Shown: one piece after another, positions 54,119-64,000 of the stretch
Layout: each line of letters starts with the position of its first letter
Position numbering within the stretch: the first letter of the stretch is position 1
Assembly (NCBI GenBank): GCA_946122785.1
Contig: CAMGYJ010000002.1
Location: 16,590,492 to 16,654,491 of the forward strand
Direction: 5' to 3'
Source: Linum tenue
Lineage: Eukaryota; Streptophyta; Magnoliopsida; Malpighiales; Linaceae
Length of the DNA stretch: 64,000 bases
Made by a program: the position numbers and the translations under genes
Notes under the pieces: generated by a model
Seen by the model: the letters and a program-made list of their open reading frames with translations, nothing else
What the model was told of the DNA's origin: nothing
Databases searched by the model: none

Positions 54119-54955
54119 TCACGGTGCATAACCGCCGCCACCGCCGCCGCCAGTCCCTCCACCACCGCCGCCACCTCCCGCCGCTCCGGCTCCACCACCA
54201 TACCCTCCTCCCTCACCACCACCGCTTCCAGCCCCACCTCCATGCGCCCCTCCAGCACCTCCGCCACCACCCCCACCGCCTCCACTCCCGCCGCCACCAC
54301 CATACCCACCAGCCGCCGCTCCTCCACCGCCAGCTCCAGAACCACCTCCTTCTCCTCCACCATACCCACCACCTCCTCCTTTGGCGCCTCCACCGCCACC
54401 ACCTCCTCCTCCCTTCCCACCACCACCACCTCCTCCCCCGGCCGCTCCTCCACCGGCTCCCCCTCCATGACCAGCACCCTCCCCTCCACCATACCCACCA
54501 CCAGCCCCTCCCGCTCCACCGCCTCCACCCGCCCCTCCGCCACCGCCACCCCCAATCCCACCGCCGGCACCATACCCGCTCCCAGCACCCTCACCACCGC
54601 CAGCACCGTACCCACCACCATGGTCACCTCCGCCTCCGCCAGCACCATTCCCTCCCCCTCCTCCACCGCCGTACCCCGCTGCACCACCACCACTACCATA
54701 CCCTGCGCCGCCACCTTCTCCACCTCCCACCCCACCGCCACCGTGTTCCGCAGGGGCGCCTCCACCGCCACCGCCTCCCCCGCCGCCTCCTCCCGCTGCT
54801 ACGTAGCCGTGGACACTTCCACCGTAGCCAGCCCCTTGGCCAGCGCCATAACCAGCACCTCCATCGAGAGTGAAGAGGGCTCTAGCTGCCGAGGCAATGC
54901 CCAAGCCCACGAACAGAAAGAAAAATGCTCCGAGGAGCTTGTGATCAGTTTTCAT
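54119..54955 (-). CDS. Secreted glycine-rich protein (cell-wall type)
   Basis: The 278-residue intronless product begins with a clear signal peptide (LLGAFFFLFVGLGIASAARA, about residues 8-27). The rest is dominated by Gly in GGG and GYG runs with scattered Ala, Tyr, Ser, His and a few Lys. Such class I glycine-rich proteins are exported to the wall, where Tyr residues can be cross-linked. No cysteine-rich or RNA-binding domain is present, so the RNA-binding type of glycine-rich protein is ruled out. The opposite strand has long open frames only because of the G/C-biased repeat. A TATA box and a nearby hAT-type element lie upstream. Confidence 0.9.
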   Translation of the reverse strand: MKTDHKLLGAFFFLFVGLGIASAARALFTLDGGAGYGAGQGAGYGGSVHGYVAAGGGGGGGGGGGGAPAEHGGGGVGGGEGGGAGYGSGGGAAGYGGGGGGGNGAGGGGGDHGGGYGAGGGEGAGSGYGAGGGIGGGGGGGAGGGGGAGGAGGGYGGGEGAGHGGGAGGGAAGGGGGGGGKGGGGGGGGGAKGGGGGYGGGEGGGSGAGGGGAAAGGYGGGGGSGGGGGGGGGAGGAHGGGAGSGGGEGGGYGGGAGAAGGGGGGGGTGGGGGGGYAP

Positions 54956-55041
54956 GGCGGAGAATTGAAAGAATATTGGATGTTGTTTTGGTTTTGGAAG
55001 TTGGTGTGAGAGCTGGTTGGGTTGGAGAGCGAGGAGTGTGG

Positions 55042-55051
55042 GTATTTATAG
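55042..55051 (-). promoter_or_regulatory. TATA box of the glycine-rich protein gene
   Basis: On the minus strand ctataaatac lies about 87 bases before the ATG at 54955, the expected distance for a short leader. Confidence 0.75.
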
Positions 55052-55097
55052 GGGAGTGGAGGTGTGGGAAAACCGCGTTGGCTATTGGGCGTGGGAG

Positions 55098-55811
55098 TAG
55101 GGCTGCAAATTAGCCCAGCTGCTCGCGAGCGGCTCGGCGTTCGACTCGATAAAACCTTGTTAGAAATTCGGCTCGTTAATAAATGAGTCGAACATGAGCT
55201 CACCTTTGTTCAGCTTGTGAAGCTCGCAAGCTAGCTCGACTCGGTGAGTTGTTGAGCTAAACTCGTGAGCTGACTCGTTTAAAGCTCATGATATGTCTTA
55301 ACATGTGGCTAGAGAGTCAACTCATGAATTACCAACTTATGGACGAATCAATCTATATCTTATGATTTTAATTCATATGGTTGTTAATTTATATATCCCA
55401 CCATATATAAAGTTTTGCACGTTGAGTATGTGAGCAAATATATCTTATTTTCTACTTTAAAAAGAAATTATGCATAATAGATTGCTTCGATACAATGAAA
55501 TAACATGATTTGGAGTAGTTAAAATTTATTAACTAAACCATATATAAACGATATATGATACCAACAAAGTATAAAGTATAAGATGAGATTAACTAACAAA
55601 ATAAATCATATGTATCATGATATACAAAATGAAGTACCAAATAAAAGTTAAGATTTTAATAAATAAGCTAGCTCGAGCTTGACTCGACTCGGCTCGTTAT
55701 TAAACGAGATGAGCTCTAATAAACGAGATGAGCTCGAGCTCGACTCTTTTATTAACGAGCCGAGCTCAAACTGGAGTAAAACTTGACTCGACTCGGTTCA
55801 TTTCAGCCCTA
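55098..55811. mobile_element. hAT-type element just upstream of the glycine-rich protein promoter
   Basis: The left end tagggctgcaaatt and the inverse right end tagggctgaaatg form inverted termini. The flanks cgtgggag (55090-55097) and agtgggag (55812-55819) match at 7 of 8, consistent with an 8-bp duplication. Subterminal regions are rich in gagctcgactcg-type motifs and the core is AT-rich, with no transposase. Confidence 0.82.
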
Positions 55812-55819
55812 AGTGGGAG

Positions 55820-56593
55820 TGGTTGGAGGGCACATGGGGAAAAAAGTGTCGCTAGTAAGAGAGCCCACCATGATCGCCAGACTTGCAAAAAGTGCAGACT
55901 CAGTGCAACAGAGAACAGTGTAGTATTGGTATAGTAGTCTCTAGTCCGCCACTAGAGAAGACGATAGATACATTTGCGGGCCGAGGGGCCCCGGCCAAGT
56001 GGTGCTCATTCGCTGTCCTCCAATTTCTGCACGCTGTAGTATCATCAGTGATAGTAGGATGGCTGCCTGCCGGCACGCCTAAAACCTAAAACAAAAATAT
56101 ACCGAAAATTTGTACACGAAAAGCCAGTAGTACTAGGATATTCTATCGTTGAAATCATGATATCGTATAATTGTGGTCTAACTATTTCATGTCGCAAAAA
56201 ATTGCCTATCGAATCAAACTCTGGTAGAAGGTTTCCCCGATCGGAGCCACCAATACGATATGATTTTACAAACGGTGATACATGACCTGCCTTTATTAAT
56301 CAAAGTTAATGCTCTGTGTACCACCGCATGTGAAATAACATTAATCGTTTCTGATATATATAATGAAATTTATTACAGTAACTTGGGTAAAATTTCAAGT
56401 TAGATAACTTGCATACATCTAGACCATTCAATTACATTAAGAACATCTTCAGCCGTTGATTAAGAAAAAAACTAAAAAAATAAAGATTGAACTCCGGCAA
56501 CGTCGGTTATTACTTTCCCCATTAGCTACCGTTTATTTCTTTTCTTTTTTTCACAGAACTTCCGTTTATATATTTTATTTCCACATTTGGGTT
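55820..56593. other. Intergenic DNA, nothing recognised
   Basis: No coding region or repeat with clear ends is seen; the right part is T-rich. Confidence 0.5.
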
Positions 56594-56655
56594 CCTGCTT
56601 TGATTTTTTTAAAACCAAAGATAGCTTGCATTACCAAACAACATAGATCCTACGT

Positions 56656-59600
56656 TTACAACTCCATACGGAGCCAAGCTGAAAAATCACAACATAGCAC
56701 ATCATTAGCAGACAATACAAGAGCTTTCCTTGCCACCATATGAGCAACCCTATTATTTTGGCTTCCAACAAAATGCACCATCACCACCAAATACTCACGT
56801 CTGAGAGCTTGGATCTCACGATAAAGGGCGCCACTTTGAGCATTAGCCATGCAACACGCATTGACCCCTGTCAATAATCACTTCAGCGTCCCCCTGTATC
56901 CGCACCGAACTGAGGCCATTTTCCACACACCAATGAAACGTTTCCCAAAGAGCTATCAACTCTACCATCTCCGGTTCATAAATCCCTTCCAAGTGCCTAG
57001 CCTTAACCATTATTGACGCACCCGTCTCAAGCCTTAATGACCAATCCATAAGCCGGATGGGATTCCCAACACAAGGCACCATCAAAAGCAGATAGAATAC
57101 CCATCTCTGAACCTAATTGCGACTCCACCACCTGTCCCCCCTGGCCAGCCGACCTCCCAGGGACAACCTACGGGAGGGTGCCACGCCACTCCAGGATCTG
57201 GTGTTGCATCTGCCGTTGTAACACCTGCATATTAACTTGTTTGAAATCAAACACCATCCAGTTACGGGCCTTTCAAATCTGCCATAGCACTGCCACCATC
57301 CCGATGCTCGCCTCTAACGATGATATACGCTCGAGAATCCGACGCAAAAAAATGACAAGATTAGATGTATCCACTCCGACCATCAGATCTTGAAGACCAT
57401 CACTGCCCATAAGGATTGGGCCACCGGACAATGAAGGAAGAGGTGCTTTATCGTTTCCAACTCCGCCCAGCAAACCGAGCAAAGAACCAACACCTCCACC
57501 TCCCTCTCCAATAAAGCCTCCGTCGTAGGAAAAATACGACTCAAGATCATCCAAAGGAAAAATCGCAACTTAGGTTGAATCTTCAACTCCCAGATCTCCT
57601 TCTAGAGCTTAAGATCCATCCAACTGGCCTCTTCTTTCCACCGACCCAAAGTACGACTCTGTCCAAACGCCAGGTGGTACCCTGACTTGACAGTGTAAAC
57701 ACTAGACGGATCACACTGCCAAACCAACATATCCGCAATTGCCAAACGAGGCAAAGGAATAGCCGAAATCCCCGACACTCATTCAGGATGGAAGCAAGCA
57801 TTCAAACAGTCTCGACACCAAGTACCCTCGCCCGAATTTATGAACGCGACAACCTTCTCTGTCTCATCTATTGGTGCTGACACGAGGAAGGGAGAAGCTA
57901 CCTGCTCCACCCCTGTGATCCAACCATACGCGCCAATATCTGCCTGTTCCCCGTCACCAATTTGCCAGCGAAGCCCGGCTTCAAAAGATCCAATCCTTGC
58001 AAAACACTTTGCCACCCCCAGGAAGGCCGAGAGCCCGGACGATCCTCTAGCACAGTTGTTCTACTAAAATACTTCCCTTTGTATACCCGTGCTAGTAATG
58101 ACTCCGGATCCTCAAGGATTCGCCACCCAACCTTAGCTAAAAGAGCCTGGTTGAATTCCTCAAAGTGACAGAATCCCAGACCCCCTCATGCTTACTACGA
58201 CCAAGTCTCCGCTTTGACATCCAATGGATTCTGAGGGAACCATCACCCGCCTCCTACCAGAACCTAGCCATCAGCTTATCAAGTCTACGACAAAGAGTCT
58301 TAGCGAGTTTAAAGCACAACATCACATGGATAGGCAAAGCCGCATCCACCGACTTAAATAACTTTTCTTTAGCCACCCACGATAAGTGACGCAACTTCCA
58401 TCCTTGTAACCTGGCAAGGAGAGTCTCCTCGAGGAAATTGAAGGTATCCGTGTTCAATTGGGAAATCAAAGTGGGGAGACCTAGATACTTGTCCTACACC
58501 CCCACCGCTCCAAACCACAGACGAGTCGCCATGGCCGAACGATCTTGCTCTAGAATATTCCGACTAAAGCATACCGTTGATTTTGCCAAATTGACCTTCT
58601 GGCCGCTAAGCGTCTCATACACTCGCAACACACTAAGTAGAGCATCACATTCTTGCAGAGACCCTCACAGGAACAGATAAGAATTATCGGCAAAAAAGAG
58701 GTGAGAAACTAAAGGAGCCCGAGGGCTAACCTTCACAAACTGTCCTTCTGTAATAGCCTTCCGAAAAAGAGCCACAAATCCTTCCGTGCACAGGACAAAC
58801 TGAAACGGGGACAGAGGGTCGCCCTACCTAAGACCCCTCGAAGAACTAAAGAAACCAGATGGAGGGTCATTCATCATCACCGAAAATGAGGCCGATGATA
58901 GGCATTCTTGTATCCACCGAATCCAAACTGGACAAAACCCCATCTTTTCCAAGACTGCCAATAAGAAAGACCACTCCACTCTATCATAGGTCTTTTCCAT
59001 ATCAACCTTCAAAGTCATATACCCTTTCTTAATCTTGAGATAATGCCTCAATTCATATCCAATAAGGACATTGTCTACAATCTCTGCTGATCTCTAATGA
59101 AATCATTTTGCCCGGTCGAAACAATACTGGGCAAATGTCGGGCTAGACGCTCTGCCATAATCTTCGCGATGATTTTATACACGAATTGGCATAAGCTAAT
59201 CGGCTGTAATTGCCCAGTAGTTTCCACCTCTTCCACCTTTGGGATTAAAGTTAGCCAGGTGTGATTGAAACTTCATAAAATGCGACCATCTCGAAAGAAA
59301 GATTGCACGGCTTTAATCACAAACTGTCCCACAATATCCCAAAAAGCAGGTAAAACTTCCCAGTAAAGCCATCTGATCTCGGTGCCTGTTTCACACCCAT
59401 CGAGAAAACTGTCTTCCTGACCTCGTTAGGTAAGACTTCTGTTGTCAATTCAGTGTTCATTCCTCCCAAGACATTCCTCTCGATGGTCAACTCGGCCACC
59501 CAGCTTGCCATATCCTCCACTATCGACTCAGATGTGAACAAATGCTTTTAAAAATTTGTCGCCATATTCACTTTACCTTTCTCCTCCGATACCCACTCGC

Positions 59601-60686
59601 TATTGAGCGCGCACAACTTCTCGACAAAATTCCTGCGACGCCGATTACGAGTAACCGCATGGAAATAAGAGCTTTTACAATCCCTTACCTTCAACCACCA
59701 CACACAGGACTTCTGTTGCCAAAAAACCTTCTCCGCCTCCCACTGTTTAGACAGTTCCTCTTCAAGTTGACGAATCATGTCCCAATCAATAGGCGCTGAT
59801 TGTTTAAGACATTCTATTTTTGTCTGTAGAGTTCTAATCAATCTAGCCGAGTTAGTGGTACCAGGTCTGCTCCAATCATATAGCAGACGACATAGCTGCT
59901 TCAATTTTTGCCATAATTGGTACATCGGAGAACCTCTGATCTCTTGGTTCCAAACATATTGGACAAAGGGTCGAACCTCCGTGTTATCTCCCCAATGAGC
60001 GCTCTATGATCTAACCCCGATCCGTTTAATGTTTGACCACATAATGAGGGAAGCTATCAATCCACCGTACATATCCCAACGCCCGATCCAACTGTTCCAT
60101 TACACAAGCGTCACCCATTCGCTTATTCGTCCAAGTAAATGAGTTCCCTTGATACCCCAAGTCTTGCAACCCCAAGACACCAATAAAGTTCCGAAAGTCC
60201 TCAGATTGAGTAGGAGTCCAAGCATTACCACCAGACTTTTCAGTCGATCATAATACACTTAAAATCTCCAACTACCACATAAGGAACTAGAATGCTCGAA
60301 CAAATACCACGAAGTTCTTCCAATTGGACACGACGAATAGCAGCAATACTACTAGCGACACACACACGATGACATACTGCGAAACATTATTATTATTATT
60401 ATTATTAGAGGCTGCAATAAACAACGACGAACTACAAAGAATAGAAACATTCACATCGGGAGATCACCCTACTACTAATCCACCTGCCGAATTAATGGCA
60501 TCAACAAAATAACAAGACTCGAAATTGAAACCTAACCGTCTCATACGACGTGCTATGACTCGACGACGAGACCTAGTTTCTGATAGGAAAACCAGATCCG
60601 TATTATTTTGACCGAACTAATCCTAACAAAGACTTAAATGTGAGAGTAGTCTCGATATCTCTCACATTCCATGACAAAAGCCTCAT
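56656..60686 (-). pseudogene. LINE ORF2, decayed
   Basis: It starts MRLLSWNVRDIE in an ATGA overlap with ORF1. The endonuclease part (60686-about 60000) is broken by stops and contains a triplet run. The linker with CVWWLKVRDCKSSYFHA (59925-59548), the APRSDGFTGKFY block (near 59370), MTLKVDMEKTYDRVEW (59051-58824), later RT blocks (58469-58254), the zinc-binding-type CSVCWAELETIKHLFLHC (about 57480) and RNase H pieces (57085-56656, with GDAEVIIDRG and NRVAHMVARKAL) are all recognisable, but in several frames. The polymerase FADD region is not intact. Confidence 0.85.
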
Positions 60687-62290
60687 TTGGGCGACTGGGG
60701 CCATTTTGGGATGCCTACCTCCACCGCATCATTTGCATCATTCTTCTCTTCGGGCAAACACACCTTCTTGGTTAGCGTCGGAGCTTCAGCCAAATCTGCC
60801 ACTGTATCCGCATGTCTCTTTCTTTCCTCTAGCTCACCCTCATATGGAGCCTTCATATGGAAAACTTGGACCAAGTTGGACCCATACTCATCCAACTTCA
60901 AATGCTCCGCAGGCTGCCGCATTGCTTCAGTCGCCACATCGACCACCTTGTCCATCAATGAGGAGAGACCAGTTTTGGTGGCTTTTACCCGGTGGATTCA
61001 TCTCCAGCCTCTAGTCATGTAGCAGCCACACCACCTGCCTTTGTTCGGGCTCCTGATGTATGCTAGTAGCGGTCACCTTACGAGTCGGCACCGCTGCAAC
61101 CTTTCGCCTACTCGTCCCGGATGAGTCAGCACCAACACCCATCTTCCCCGAACCTCCCGAGGGACCCCCTGCATCCAGCTTCTGTTTTCTGCCTAACTTT
61201 GCAGCCGAAGAAGGTTTGGGGGCAGCAGCCTTTACAGTCTCTTTACCCTTCCCCAACCTGTCCTCCCGCCGACCCGGAGCATCTCCTTCCTTTTTCTTCG
61301 AGCTAGCCCCGCCCTGACTTGAAGCCGAGATTCCCAACACAACCTACCCAGAGATGGTTATCCCTTTCTTTGTCAATCTCTTCCCGCCCTTGTCACGTTT
61401 CAGACTCACATTCTTTTCATGCCCTTTGCCCCATTCCTCCATCTCCACCTTTCTAGATGGACCTCCAACATTGGGATTAATCCAGACAGTCTTCTGAATC
61501 GGTTGTTGGTTATTATCCGATATCAGGCTGCCATCATTCAGTTTGTAACCCTGCATTATTGTTATCATGCCTTAGCTAAACTCCTCATCACCTTCAGAAT
61601 CCGGGAACTCACAACTCTTCTCCATATGGCCAAACCTGCCACAATGATAGCATAATTGAGGTAGGAACTCATAGATGAGCGATACACAGAATTCCCTAGC
61701 ACTATCATTTCTTGCGTATAGCTTAGAATGCAAGGGTTCCAACACATTAATCAGCACCCTTGTCGTCACAAAATGGCCCGGCTCGCCCCTGATGCCATAC
61801 AGACCAGCATCAAGTACTTGACCAAGCTTGGTACCACCCATCCTCCTGCCTAATGCTATAGTACGACAATGGCAGGGAATTCCCCACATCTGCACCCAGA
61901 AGGGAGCGAATGCAAGAGATTCCACTACAACCTCCGTGATTGGCTCCCAAGGTTGCAGCTGTAAGATTCGGTCCTTCACTGGCCATGGAGTTCGCTAAAG
62001 AACCCACTCCCTGTCCTCAAGATCATTAAACAGAAACTGGATCAGATCGTGTTCTGCTTCCAGAACCGTAACTTGCTTACAGTTCCAAGCTCCCATCACA
62101 ATGCGCTGGATAACTGACAAGCTTGGGCGATTCTCCATGAACAAGCGGCCGAGCATACTCGAATTCGCCCTCTTCATACTAATCTCCATGTCTTCAACCG
62201 AGAAATCCACTATCTGATCTGGGCAGATAGCATTCACCAAAGCAGCCTTACCAGATCATCCATATTTGGCGACTTTAATCTTCGAAGCCA
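60683..62290 (-). pseudogene. LINE ORF1 (DUF4283 and zinc-knuckle protein), decayed
   Basis: The ATG at 62290 gives MASKIKVAKYG and then a stop. The frame resumes with VEDMEISMKRANSSMLGRLF, a DUF4283-like stretch (WEPITEVVVESLAFAPFWVQMW, KLGQVLDAGLYG) and an intact zinc knuckle, CYHCGRFGHMEKSC, near 61640. Beyond this the C-terminal part is Ser/Lys/Pro-rich and in more than one frame. Its TGA overlaps the ORF2 ATG. Confidence 0.82.
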
Positions 62291-62450
62291 TAATGACCTC
62301 CCACTAGTCCTGTTCCTTGTCAATCAAAGAAAAGAGGTATGTTGTTATCACCTCCTCCCATAATCTCCCTGCCCCTGTCTGCAGGTTACCAGTTCTCATT
62401 GTCATCGAAACCCACCCATAGAATCCCTTTCCTTTTAACCTGTTTTGATT

Positions 62451-64000
62451 CTAACTTTCCGTGTTTTTTTTTATTCTTTTCATTTTTATCTTTAATGATA
62501 TTGAGTGTTGATTTTATGAGAAGTATATTACGTAAGACTTCCGTAATAATTTAATACTTTATGTAATTAGTTAAATCAGAAGCGTTACGTAAGGCTTTCG
62601 TAATGACTTAGCACTTTATGTAATGCAAAGTTAATACTCATTACGTAAAGGGACCTTCCATTATATAATGTTTCCTTAATGACATTTTACAACTGTTATG
62701 TAAATACACATCAATTGCGTAAATGTAAAGAAATGATAGTTATTTCTTACGTAACAGTTAAATCACAAGCATTACGTAAGACTTCCGTAATGATTTAACA
62801 CTTTACGTAACGTGAGGTTAATGCTCATTACGTAAAAGTACCTTCTATTACGTAAAAGTTAAGAATGACAGTTATGTCTTACGTAACAGTTAAATCAGAA
62901 GCGTTACGTAAGGCTTCCGTAATGACTTAGCAATTTACGTAACACGAGGTTAATACTCATTACGTAAAAGGCCCTTCCATTACGTATATGTTAAGAATGG
63001 CAGTTATTTCATATGTAACAGTCAAAGCAGTTAAAATCGGGATTTTACCTAAAATCGAAAACTGGGGTAAAATCGGAATCGTAAAATCGAATCATAGAAT
63101 CGTAGGATTTTAAGTACCATATAGAAATTAAAATATAATAAGGTAAATAATTAATACTACAAAGACTTATAACATGTAAAGTGATAATTTTCAAGATTAA
63201 TATTCCAAAATCATCATTTTAATTGTTATTTAATGCGTAACTCAAAATAATTTATGAGGAAAGGATAGAGCTCATGGGGTTTGGCTCTTGTTTTTCATGT
63301 TGTGTCTAGGTAGTTTAACTAAAAGTAGTATTCCGACATTGTCTACTAAGCATGATTTAAAACTAAGAATAACTAAAATCCAATAAAACAAGTAATGTTA
63401 TTGGTTTGGTACAAATATATTCATTAATCAAATAATTTGTTATTAATGATGTTAATTCTTATGCTCTTACAATATTCTGACAATTGTTTTACCGATGAGT
63501 TACAAGAAGAAGGGAAAGGGGTTGACCGAACCCTAATTAGTTTTTTTTCTTCATTTTTTTCGTTGAATATTTTTTTCAAATGTTCTTTTAATAGGAAAAA
63601 TATATGAGAAGATCACCGTCATTGCCCTTTCCACCGAAACAGTTCTACTTCTTTTGAATTGGCTCAAGCTTCCTATTTGTTCACATAGGATCAAAATCCC
63701 GATTTTGGTACGATTTTACGATTTTAAAGATTTTAATCCCGATTTTGAACGATTTTAAGGTCCACCGATTTTATAGTAAAATCAGGATCGAAATCCCTAA
63801 GTAAAATCCTAAAATCCTACGATTTTAAGATCAAAATCCCGATTTTGACTGCATTGGTAACAGTAAATCGGAAGTGTTACGTAAGTCTTCCGTAATGACT
63901 TTACACTTTACATAATGCAATGTTGTTATTCATTACGTAAAATAAACGTCCATTACGTAAGGTTTCCATACTGACATTTTACAACTGTTACATAAGATGA
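62451..64000. repeat. Array of TTACGTAA-rich repeats, interrupted by a hAT-type element
   Basis: From about 62530 to 63022, and again from 63857 to the window end, the DNA is built from diverged units. Each contains gttacgtaaggcttccgtaatgac-like sequence, a c(a/t)ttacgtaaa block, and aacagttaaatc. The cattacgtaa block recurs at 62639, 62826 and 62957, so spacing is about 130 or 190 bases. TTACGTAA is its own complement. The array reaches the window edge, so its full size is unknown. Confidence 0.75.
63023..63856. mobile_element. hAT-type element inserted in the TTACGTAA array
   Basis: The left end caaagcagttaaaatcggg and the inverse right end caatgcagtcaaaatcggg match at 17 of 19 bases. A perfect 8-bp duplication, gtaacagt, flanks it (63015-63022 and 63857-63864). 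The ends are rich in (a)aaatcgggatttt motifs and the 0.83-kb body has no coding capacity. Confidence 0.88.

Larger units (their letters stand above)
56606..62438 (-). mobile_element. Full-length L1-type LINE, heavily decayed
   Basis: Reading on the minus strand: a leader (62438-62291), ORF1 (62290-60683), ORF2 (60686-56656) and a short tail ending in a T run near 56606. The flanks cctgctttgatt (56594-56605) and cctgttttgatt (62439-62450) match at 11 of 12, a worn target-site duplication that puts both ends at full length. Many stops and frameshifts make it an old copy. Confidence 0.82.

Noticed and set aside
54086..55009. 307- and 249-codon plus-strand frames (Ser/Thr/Pro-rich and His-rich) opposite the glycine-rich protein
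   Set aside because: They are complements of the Gly-codon repeats. The minus strand has the signal peptide, TATA box and family match.

Overview
This is nuclear DNA of a flowering plant, most likely a eudicot. The evidence is a plant-type S-adenosylhomocysteine hydrolase with its plant-lineage insert, a RALF peptide precursor, a PPR-DYW editing factor, GT-AG introns, AT-rich intergenic DNA, and plant L1-type LINEs that carry a C-terminal RNase H. I could not identify the species.

Six cellular genes are readable. They are SAHH (+, 18.0-19.8 kb, 2 exons, 485 aa), a RALF precursor (-, 22.3-22.7 kb, 119 aa), an intronless PPR-DYW protein (-, 23.1-25.0 kb, 629 aa), EMC8/9 (-, 31.4-33.2 kb, 5 exons, 208 aa), an N-myristoylation-type CDK-like kinase (+, 47.9-53.1 kb, 7 exons, about 640 aa) and a secreted glycine-rich protein (-, 54.1-55.0 kb, 278 aa). 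They belong to unrelated pathways: methyl-cycle housekeeping, peptide signalling, organelle RNA editing, ER membrane-protein insertion, kinase signalling and cell wall. They do not form a cluster.

The rest is mostly transposable elements. Nine LINE copies or fragments occupy roughly 40% of the window. Two are full length but decayed (5.3-12.7 and 56.6-62.4 kb), one is nearly full length (25.8-31.0 kb), two are 5'-truncated with long uninterrupted ORF2 (33.4-36.3 and 43.0-46.9 kb), and four are short tails. DNA elements include hAT-type elements (8-bp target-site duplications), MULEs (9-bp) and PIF/Harbinger-like elements (TAA or similar 3-bp). There is also a 1.3-kb near-palindromic foldback element and a 1.5-kb solo LTR.

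Many boundaries can be fixed to the base from target-site duplications, so insertion order can be read. At 4.9-12.8 kb a hAT element holds a LINE that holds a solo LTR. At 36.4-39.7 kb a Pack-MULE carrying a captured first exon of an ANP/NPK1-type MAPKKK holds a second MULE and a hAT element. Two PIF-like paralogs (16.2-17.4 and 42.5-47.1 kb) show each other's empty sites.

I found no CRISPR, operon-like system or convincingly new molecular machine. The most notable observations are the gene-capturing nested MULE, the long foldback, the LTR-LINE junction, the ATGA stop/start overlap shared by three diverged LINEs, and transposons placed in kinase introns and just upstream of the glycine-rich-protein TATA box.
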